From: Streptomyces europaeiscabiei
GTDB taxonomy: Bacteria > Actinomycetota > Actinomycetes > Streptomycetales > Streptomycetaceae
Length of the DNA: 32,377 nt
Assembly (NCBI RefSeq): GCF_001550375.1
Contig: NZ_LRTR01000450.1
Coordinates: 1 to 32,377, forward strand
Direction of reading: 5' to 3'
A model generated the notes under the pieces. That model had not been told where the DNA came from, did no database searches, and worked only from the letters and a program-made list of their open reading frames with translations. Made by a program: the position numbers and the translations under genes. Position 1 is the stretch's first letter, and each line of letters begins with the position of its first letter. Positions 7,702-13,701 of the stretch are shown piece by piece.

Positions 7702-8733
7702 GTGCGCCGGCGCACACTGCTCACCGGGCTCGCCGGCGGCCTCGTGGCCGCCGGCGCCACCCCTGCCTTCGCCGACACCGGCCGCCGCGTCCTGCACGTG
7801 CGGCGCGGCGGCTCCGTCCAGGCGGCCGTGGACGCGGCGGACGGCTCCGGGTGGACGATCGTCGTGCACCCGGGGACGTACCGCGAGGTCGTCAACATTC
7901 CCGCGAACAAAGGGGAGTTGACGCTGCGGGGTGCCTCCCGCGACCCGTGCGCCGCCGTCGTCGTCTTCGACCGCGCCAACGGCACCCCGAGGCCCGAGGG
8001 CGGCACGTACGGCACCGCGGGCTCCGCCACCTTCACCTCGGCGGCGCCCGGCCTGACCGTACGCGACCTGACCCTCGCCAACGACTGGCTGCGCGCGGAC
8101 CACCCGGACTACACGGGGACACAGGCGGTCGCCGCGTACGTCACCGGGGACCGCTCGCACTTCGAGAACGTCCGGTTCCTCGCCCACCAGGACACCCTCT
8201 TCGCGGACACCACCGCGCTCGACGCCTTCGACCGGCAGTACTACCGGCACTGCCACATCGAGGGTGACGTCGACTTCGTGTTCGGGCGGGCCAGGGCCGT
8301 CTTCGACTCCTGCCACTTCCGCACCCTCCAGCGGGACGTGCCCTTCACTCCCAAGGGCATGGTCTTCGCCCCCGCCACCGCCCGCGCCAACCCCTACGGC
8401 TTCCTCGCCCTGCACGGCCGGATCACCTCCGGCGCCGAGGACGCCGCGTACAAGATCGCCCGGCCCTGGGTGCCCTCGTACGAGACGACCGCCTGGCCCT
8501 CGCTGGTCGTGCGGGACACCTGGATCGGCCCCGGGATCGACGCGGTCGCCCCGTACACCAACATGCGCGAGGCCTACCCCTGGCAGACCATGCGCTTTCG
8601 CGAGTACGGCAACTCCGGTCCGGGCGCGGTGGTCTCGGTGCCGGAGAACCGGCCGCAGTTGACAGCGGCCGAAGCCGGGACGCACACGCGGCGGACGTAT
8701 CTGGGGGACTGGAGGCCCTATGGGCACCGGTGA
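7702..8733 (+). CDS. Pectinesterase B (CE8), Tat-secreted, tandem paralogue
   Basis: A 343-residue pectin methylesterase that starts with GTG one base after the upstream stop; GGAAGGGG at 7687-7694 is the ribosome site. The N-terminus MRRRTLLTGLAGGLVAAGATPAFA is a compact Tat-like signal. Catalytic positions are D164 in AHQDTLFAD, D191 in EGDVDFVFG and R254 in IARPWVPSY, all present. Compared with pectinesterase A the body aligns throughout with few gaps, but signal peptides and C-termini differ (GDWAPWKGC against GDWRPYGHR), so the copies are not recent. The 3' end overlaps the next gene by 14 bases. Different methylation patterns or pH optima could explain keeping both; nothing in the sequence decides this. 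Confidence 0.92.
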   Translation: MRRRTLLTGLAGGLVAAGATPAFADTGRRVLHVRRGGSVQAAVDAADGSGWTIVVHPGTYREVVNIPANKGELTLRGASRDPCAAVVVFDRANGTPRPEGGTYGTAGSATFTSAAPGLTVRDLTLANDWLRADHPDYTGTQAVAAYVTGDRSHFENVRFLAHQDTLFADTTALDAFDRQYYRHCHIEGDVDFVFGRARAVFDSCHFRTLQRDVPFTPKGMVFAPATARANPYGFLALHGRITSGAEDAAYKIARPWVPSYETTAWPSLVVRDTWIGPGIDAVAPYTNMREAYPWQTMRFREYGNSGPGAVVSVPENRPQLTAAEAGTHTRRTYLGDWRPYGHR

Positions 8734-9967
8734 TCCGATGGGTAGCCGTGACAGCCGTGACAGCCGCGACAGCCGTGACCCCGTGGGGCGTCGCGCCTTC
8801 GTCGTGGGCGCGGGGGCGGGGGCGTTCTTCGCGGGGGCGGGAACGGCAGCGGCGGCCGGGGCGGAGCCTCCGCGAGTCGCCGCGGGTGCCGCATCCGCGT
8901 CGGCCGCCCTGCACAGCGCCCTCCCCGACTTCCACCCCCTCCTCAAGGACGAGCTCCGTTTCCCGCTCGCCTGGGGCACCTCGCCCATCCGGGACTTCCG
9001 CACCTGGCGGCGGGCGGCACGGGCGAAGGTCGAGGAGTACCTGTTCGTAGCCCGGGACGACACCCCGTACGCCCCCGAGTTCGGTCGACAGCACACCGAA
9101 GGCGACGGTTTCACCCGCGAGCTGGTCACCTTCTCCCTCACCCGGTACGGCCGGGTGCGGGGCGCCCTGCTCACCCCGCACGGCACCGGACCGTTCCCGG
9201 CCGTCCTCGTCCTGCACGACCACGGCGCCAGGTTCGACATCGGCAAGGAGAAGCTGGTCCGGCCCTGGTACGACGACACCCGTCTGCCCTCCGCGCAGGC
9301 CTGGGCGGACCGGTACTTCAGCGGGCGGTTCGTCGGCGACGAACTGGCCCGGCGCGGATACGTGGTCCTCGCCGTGGACGCGCTCGGCTGGGGCGACCGG
9401 GGTCCGGTCACCTACGAGGAGCAGCAGGCCCTCGCGAGCAACCTCTACCACCTGGGCTCGTCGCTCGCCGGGCTCATGGCCAGGGAGGACGTGCGCGCGG
9501 CGGCCTTCCTGGCCGGCCTCGACCGGGTGGACCGGCGCCGGGTGGCGGCCCTCGGCTTCTCGATGGGCGCGTTCCGGGCCTGGCAGACGGCCGCGCTCAG
9601 TGACGACATCGCGGCCGCCGCGAGCGTGTGCTGGATGACCGGGCTCAAGGAGGTCATGGTCCCCGGCAACAACATCCTGCGCGGCCAGTCCTCCTACTAC
9701 ATGCTCCACCCCGGGCTCGCCCGGCACCTCGACTTCCCCGACGTGGCGAGCATCGGCGCCCCCAAGCCGATGCTGTTCCTGAACGGCGGCCTCGACCCGC
9801 TGTTCCCCGCCGACGGCGTTCGCGTGGCCCACGACAAGCTGCGCGCCGTCTGGCGTTCCCGCCGCGCCGAGGAACGGTTGCGGCTGAAGACCTGGCCGGA
9901 CCTCGGCCATGTGTTCACCGCACCCCCGCAGGACGAGGTCTTCGACTGGCTCGACACCGTCCTGTGA
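8720..9967 (+). CDS. Secreted alpha/beta-hydrolase esterase, possibly CE19-type pectin methylesterase
   Basis: A 415-residue alpha/beta hydrolase of the dienelactone-hydrolase/Abhydrolase_7 kind. The triad can be placed: S281 in GFSMG, D359 in NGGLDPLF and H397 in LGHVF. The segment LHDHGARFDIGKEK resembles what I recall of CE19 (the Bacteroides pectin methylesterase BT1017), so an ester-removing role on pectin is plausible but unproven; an acetyl esterase is the alternative. The N-terminus has a Tat-like RRAFVVGAG at ~24-32 and an Ala-rich end. Before it lies SRDSRDSRDSRD, encoded by four 9-base repeats. The ATG at 8720 sits inside the previous gene and has GGAGG at 8711-8715 with a short 4-base spacing; an ATG at 8738 is an alternative. 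Translation is probably coupled to the pectinesterase. Confidence 0.82.
   Translation: MGTGDPMGSRDSRDSRDSRDPVGRRAFVVGAGAGAFFAGAGTAAAAGAEPPRVAAGAASASAALHSALPDFHPLLKDELRFPLAWGTSPIRDFRTWRRAARAKVEEYLFVARDDTPYAPEFGRQHTEGDGFTRELVTFSLTRYGRVRGALLTPHGTGPFPAVLVLHDHGARFDIGKEKLVRPWYDDTRLPSAQAWADRYFSGRFVGDELARRGYVVLAVDALGWGDRGPVTYEEQQALASNLYHLGSSLAGLMAREDVRAAAFLAGLDRVDRRRVAALGFSMGAFRAWQTAALSDDIAAAASVCWMTGLKEVMVPGNNILRGQSSYYMLHPGLARHLDFPDVASIGAPKPMLFLNGGLDPLFPADGVRVAHDKLRAVWRSRRAEERLRLKTWPDLGHVFTAPPQDEVFDWLDTVL
8744..8779 (+). repeat. Four tandem 9-base repeats (AGCCGTGAC)
   Basis: Four consecutive copies of AGCCGTGAC, with one base different in the third copy (AGCCGCGAC). In the hydrolase frame they encode Ser-Arg-Asp repeats just ahead of the Tat motif. 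Nine-base units keep the frame if copy number changes. Confidence 0.95.
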
Positions 9968-10002
9968 ACCACTCCACCCGCACGAGAAAGGAACCGCTCT
10001 CC

Positions 10003-11115
10003 ATGTCTCGTCGTACCACTCTCGCCCTGGGCACGGCCCTGGCCCTCGGTGCCGGTCTGGCCGTGCTCCCCACCCAGGCGCACGCCGCGACCGTCGTCGT
10101 CGGCAACTCCACCGACCTGTCCAACGCGATCAAGAACGCCACCGCGGGCACGGTCATCCAGGTGCGTGGCGGCACGTACTACCCGACGGCGACCATCCAG
10201 TCGACGGCGAACGGCACCTCCTCCAGCCGGATATACCTCCAGCCGTACGGCTCGGAGACCGTGAAGATCGACGGGTCGAACCTCCCCGACGGCGACTGGA
10301 TCTTCAAGCTGACCGCCGACTACTGGACCGTCTCCGGGATCACCTTCCAGAACTCCCCGGACAGCGCGGTCGTCTGCCAGTCCTGCGCCTCCACGGTCTG
10401 GGACACCATCAAGACCATCAACGGCGGTGACTCCGGCTTCACGCTCACCGGCGACAGCACCACCAACAACACCGTCCGGAACATCGACTCCTACGGCCAC
10501 TACGACCCGGCCAACCACGGGGAGAACGCCGACGGCATCGCCGTGAAGTTCGGCTCCGGCTCCGGCAACCTCATCACCGGAGCCCGCCTCTACAACAACT
10601 CGGACGACGGTCTGGACTTCTGGTCCTTCTCGTCGCCCGTCACCGTCGAGCACACCTGGGCGATGGGCAACGGCAGGAACCGCTGGTCGGACTCCGCGTT
10701 CGCGGGCGACGGCAACGGCTACAAGCTGGGCGGCGACGGCGAGACCGTGGCCCATGTCATCAACAACTCGGCAGCCTGGGACAACGCGGGCAACGGCTTC
10801 ACCGAGAACAGCAACAAGGGCGCCATCGTCATCAACCGCACCACCGCCTACGCCAACGCCAAGTGGGGCTACTACTTCGCCACCGGAGCGGCCCGCCTCG
10901 GCAAGAACCTGGCGGTGAGCAACGGCGGCGGCTCGGTCAACAAGGGCTCGTCGGTCGCGTCGTCCGGCAACAACTGGGACTCGGGCGTCTCGACCCCGTC
11001 GTTCCGCTCCACCAACGCCTCGACGACGTTCAACGCCCGTTCGTCGAGCGGCACGCTGCCCGCGACCACCTTCCTGACCACGGGCAGCACGACGATCGGC
11101 GCGACGATGAACTGA
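10003..11115 (+). CDS. Secreted pectate lyase, family PL9 (copy A)
   Basis: A 370-residue right-handed beta-helix lyase acting on polygalacturonate. GAGAAAGGAA at 9984-9993 precedes the ATG. A Sec signal ends near PTQAHA (residue 28). The active site matches family PL9 as I recall it from Dickeya Pel9A (calcium ligands D209, D233, D234, D237; base K273): here D177 in NADGIAVK, D201, D202 and D205 in SDDGLDFW, and K241 in GNGYKLGG. The spacings 24 and 40 are identical to Pel9A, which makes the assignment strong. PL9 enzymes are endo- or exo-acting; the sequence does not tell which. The gene is 35 bases after the hydrolase and is convergent with the GH43 gene, the stop codons being only 7 bases apart. 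It has a close paralogue at 12433. Confidence 0.93.
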   Translation: MSRRTTLALGTALALGAGLAVLPTQAHAATVVVGNSTDLSNAIKNATAGTVIQVRGGTYYPTATIQSTANGTSSSRIYLQPYGSETVKIDGSNLPDGDWIFKLTADYWTVSGITFQNSPDSAVVCQSCASTVWDTIKTINGGDSGFTLTGDSTTNNTVRNIDSYGHYDPANHGENADGIAVKFGSGSGNLITGARLYNNSDDGLDFWSFSSPVTVEHTWAMGNGRNRWSDSAFAGDGNGYKLGGDGETVAHVINNSAAWDNAGNGFTENSNKGAIVINRTTAYANAKWGYYFATGAARLGKNLAVSNGGGSVNKGSSVASSGNNWDSGVSTPSFRSTNASTTFNARSSSGTLPATTFLTTGSTTIGATMN

Positions 11116-11122
11116 ACGGCGA

Positions 11123-12184
11123 CTAGGAGTACGCGGCCAGCAGGCGGTCGTACTCCTTCTTCGTCACCGGCATGACCGTGCCGTGCCTCGGGCTCGTGGG
11201 CAGTTCGTAGTTCTCGGACGGCGTCCACCGGCCCGAGGCGAGGTCGGTCGTCTCGAACGGGAGGTAGCCCCGGCCGCCGTACTCGTCGATGAAGAGGTAC
11301 CACTTCTCCTCGGTGTTCGACTTGAACACGGTCGGGCCCTCGCCCCGGCTCATCGCGCCGCTGCCGATGCAGTCGGCGACGAAGCCGTACGTCGTCGAGG
11401 TCAGGGAGCGCGACTTCTCGCCGGTGATGAACTTGGCGCACGGACTGGAGGAGTTCGGGTCGCGCTCGTCCTTGGTGTAGCGGTAGTACGTGCCCCGGTG
11501 CTCGACGACGGTCGAGTCGATGACCGAGTAGCCGGGGTCGTTCCACACCTTCGGCGCACTGAACGTGCGGAAGTCCTTCGTCGTCGCGTACATCATCTTG
11601 TTGTACGTCGAGCCGGTGTGCTCCGGGTCGTCGTCGGCGTAGAGCTTCGACGCCCAGAAGACGACGAACCTGCCGAGCCTGCTGTCCCAGTAAGCCTCCG
11701 GTGCCCAGGTGTTGCCCGCGTTGTCGGGGGCCACCTTCACCAGGCGCTGGTCGGTCCAGTGGACCAGGTCCCCGGACTCCCAGATCATGACGGACCTGCT
11801 GCCGTGGCGCTGGACGTCGTCCCAACTGCCGCTGCTGTTGCGGTACATGCGCAGGTCGGTCGCGATCATGTAGAACCGGTCGCCCCTGGGGGAGCGGATC
11901 ACGAACGGGTCGCGCAGGCCCTTCTCGCCGATCGTGGAGGTGAGGACGGGCGCGCCCGCGTTCAGCTCCCGCCAGCGCAGGGCGTCGTTGCCCTCGCTGA
12001 GCGCGTAGCGGATCTGCTCGCCGTCGGCGGTGCCCTCGCCGGTGAAGTAGGCGAAGAGGTATCCCGCGTACTTCGTGGGTTTCCTCACCTGCTCGGTGGA
12101 CTGTGCCGGGCTCGGCGGTGCGGCCAGCAGGCCGAGGAGGAGAACCAGCAGGGGGAGCAGGATCGTGCGGGCGGTGCGGCTCAT
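11123..12184 (-). CDS. Secreted GH43 glycosidase, probable alpha-L-arabinofuranosidase/arabinan-active
   Basis: A 353-residue five-bladed propeller glycosidase with a Sec signal (1-28, LLPLLVLLLGLLAAPPSPAQS). The GH43 acid/base set can be placed: general base D92 in GLRDPFVIR, pKa modulator D223 in YSVIDSTVVEHRGTYY, general acid E282 in SRGEGPTVFK. Blocks such as YLFAYFTGEG, GNTWAPEAYWD and MMYATTKDFRTF fit the branch containing exo-1,5-arabinofuranosidases (GH43_26-like); that subfamily is a guess. Debranching of arabinan side chains of rhamnogalacturonan I fits the neighbours. AGGA lies 7 bases before the ATG. It is the only island gene transcribed leftward between the two PL9 genes and shares a 248-base divergent promoter region with the second PL9. 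Confidence 0.87.
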   Translation of the reverse strand: MSRTARTILLPLLVLLLGLLAAPPSPAQSTEQVRKPTKYAGYLFAYFTGEGTADGEQIRYALSEGNDALRWRELNAGAPVLTSTIGEKGLRDPFVIRSPRGDRFYMIATDLRMYRNSSGSWDDVQRHGSRSVMIWESGDLVHWTDQRLVKVAPDNAGNTWAPEAYWDSRLGRFVVFWASKLYADDDPEHTGSTYNKMMYATTKDFRTFSAPKVWNDPGYSVIDSTVVEHRGTYYRYTKDERDPNSSSPCAKFITGEKSRSLTSTTYGFVADCIGSGAMSRGEGPTVFKSNTEEKWYLFIDEYGGRGYLPFETTDLASGRWTPSENYELPTSPRHGTVMPVTKKEYDRLLAAYS

Positions 12185-12288
12185 GACACATCCTGTGGGG
12201 GGCTGGTGGATTCTGTTGGATGAGCTGTCCTCGGAGTGTTGCCAGTGGGGTTCGGCTCGTCAATCGGTGGGCGTGTGAAGACTCCGAG

Positions 12289-12299
12289 CGAAACTTTCG
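12289..12299. promoter_or_regulatory. Palindromic box CGAAACTTTCG, candidate repressor operator
   Basis: A perfect inverted repeat CGAAA-C-TTTCG located 20 bases upstream of the -35 element of the PL9 copy B promoter and between two divergent secreted-enzyme genes. I recall the same sequence being reported upstream of Streptomyces xylanase genes as a protein-binding palindrome. A LacI-type or similar sugar-responsive repressor is likely. No such regulator gene is in the window. Confidence 0.55.
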
Positions 12300-12315
12300 G
12301 GCGATTTCGCGGGGG

Positions 12316-12349
12316 CGCGGCAACCCTTTCCCGCCGGGCGGCGACCAGT
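12316..12349 (+). promoter_or_regulatory. ECF-sigma-type promoter of PL9 copy B
   Basis: GGCAACC (12319-12325) as -35 and GCGACC (12341-12346) as -10; AACC and CGACC are separated by 16 bases, the classic layout for ECF sigma factors. The 34-base block is 29/34 identical, without gaps, to a block upstream of the PL3 remnant (15747-15780, - strand). Transcription would start around 12353, some 80 bases before the GTG of the lyase. Confidence 0.55.
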
Positions 12350-12355
12350 GATCAG

Positions 12356-12387
12356 AAGCGGGCCGGGGCGGGCCCCCCGGCCCGCTT
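12356..12387 (+). promoter_or_regulatory. Strong 5'-leader hairpin ahead of PL9 copy B
   Basis: AAGCGGGCCGGGG (12356-12368), loop CGGGCC, CCCCGGCCCGCTT (12375-12387): a perfect 13-bp stem starting about 10 bases after the proposed -10, so at the extreme 5' end of the mRNA. No U-tract follows, so it is more likely an mRNA-stabilising or attenuating structure than a simple terminator. Confidence 0.6.
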
Positions 12388-12432
12388 CGTTCCTCGTCTT
12401 TCTGAGACGCGTCCCCTGCGAAAGGAACACCC

Positions 12433-13587
12433 GTGCGTCAGACCATCGGACGCCATCGAAGAACCCGCACCCTGTCGATCGCCGCCGCCGTGTCCGTCGC
12501 CGCGGGGGCGGGCGGCGTCCATCTCGGCCTCTCGCAGGACGACGCCCGGGCCGCGACCACCGCGGTCACCGTCTCCAGCACCGCGTCGCTGGAGTCGGCC
12601 GTCGCGCACGCCGTCGCCGGTACGACGATCCAGGTGCGCGGTGGCACCTACCGGCCGACGAAGACCCTGACGTCGACGGCCAACGGCACCGCCTCGGCCC
12701 GGATCACGCTCACCGCGTACGGCAGCGAGAAGGTCAGGATCGACGGGGCGGGGCTGGCCGCCGGCTCCTGGCTCGCCGGGATCCACGGCGACTACTGGAC
12801 CGTCTCCGGCCTCACCTTCCAGAACTCCCCGGCCCAGGGATTCGTCGCCACGTCCTCCGTCGGCGGGGTCTTCAAGAACCTCGTCACCGCGGACAACGGC
12901 GACTCCGGCTTCACCCTGCGCGGCGACGGCACGACGGACAACCTCGTCCAGAACCTCGACAGCCACGGCAACTACGACGCCGCGAACCACGGCCAGAACG
13001 CCGACGGCATCGCCGTGAAGTTCGGCTCCGGCACGGGCAACAGGATCACCGGCGCGCGCCTCTACGACAACGCGGATGACGGGCTCGACCTCTGGCAGTT
13101 CTCCTCGCCCGTCACCATCGAGCACTCCTGGGCCTTCGGCAACGGCGAGAACCGCTGGAACGACCCCGCGTTCGAGGGCAACGGCAACGGCTTCAAGCTG
13201 GGTGGGGGAGGGGTGTCCGTCGCGCACTCCGTCAACGGCAACGCGGCCTGGGACAACACGTTGCACGGGTTCACCGAGAACTCCAACACCGGCGCGATCG
13301 TGCTCAACCGCAACACGGCCTACGCCAACAAGGAGAACGGGTTCTATCTCGCGACCGGCAGGGCCCGGCCGGCGCGGAACCTGGCGGTGGGCAACGGGAC
13401 GGGCAAGGCCGGGCTGGGCTCGTCCACGGTGTCGGCCGCGAACAACTGGGACAGCGGGGTGAGTGCGCCGGCCTTCAGGTCGACGGACGCGGCAACCGCG
13501 TACGCCGCACGGCAGGCGGACGGTTCGCTGCCGGCCACCACGTTCCTGACCACGGGCTCCACGGCCATCGGCTCGACGATGGACTGA
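12433..13587 (+). CDS. Secreted pectate lyase, family PL9 (copy B)
   Basis: A 384-residue paralogue of the PL9 enzyme at 10003, starting with GTG after GCGAAAGGAAC (12418-12428). The signal is longer and arginine-rich (MRQTIGRHRRTRTLSIAAAVSV) and ends near residue 40. Calcium ligands D191, D215, D216 and D219 and catalytic K255 (GNGFKLGG) keep the same 24- and 40-residue spacings as copy A. Both end in SLPATTFLTTGST/GTLPATTFLTTGST. Divergence between copies is spread evenly, so the duplication is old. It has its own divergent promoter region with an ECF-type promoter and a palindromic box, unlike copy A, which appears to depend on the upstream operon. A bidirectional terminator follows the stop. 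Confidence 0.93.
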   Translation: MRQTIGRHRRTRTLSIAAAVSVAAGAGGVHLGLSQDDARAATTAVTVSSTASLESAVAHAVAGTTIQVRGGTYRPTKTLTSTANGTASARITLTAYGSEKVRIDGAGLAAGSWLAGIHGDYWTVSGLTFQNSPAQGFVATSSVGGVFKNLVTADNGDSGFTLRGDGTTDNLVQNLDSHGNYDAANHGQNADGIAVKFGSGTGNRITGARLYDNADDGLDLWQFSSPVTIEHSWAFGNGENRWNDPAFEGNGNGFKLGGGGVSVAHSVNGNAAWDNTLHGFTENSNTGAIVLNRNTAYANKENGFYLATGRARPARNLAVGNGTGKAGLGSSTVSAANNWDSGVSAPAFRSTDAATAYAARQADGSLPATTFLTTGSTAIGSTMD

Positions 13588-13611
13588 GCTGCCGGGCACG
13601 GCGCGAAAAGG

Positions 13612-13648
13612 CGCCCCCCGCCGGTCGTCACCGGCGGGGGGCGTTTTT
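13612..13648. terminator. Bidirectional intrinsic terminator between PL9-B and PL4
   Basis: A perfect 14-bp stem (13612-13625 with 13630-13643), loop CGTC, followed by TTTTT (13644-13648). On the other side AAAA at 13606-13609 gives a U-tract for leftward transcription. It sits between two convergent genes. Confidence 0.9.
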
Positions 13649-13701
13649 CGTGCCGACCCCGAGGGGGGCTCTGGTCGGCACTGCTGCCGGCCGAGGGGGG
13701 C

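Noticed and set aside
11123..12184. GH43 as a cellulose-binding or sialidase-like propeller
   Set aside because: The three GH43 acid/base residues D92, D223 and E282 are all in their usual motifs, so a catalytically complete GH43 is the simpler reading.
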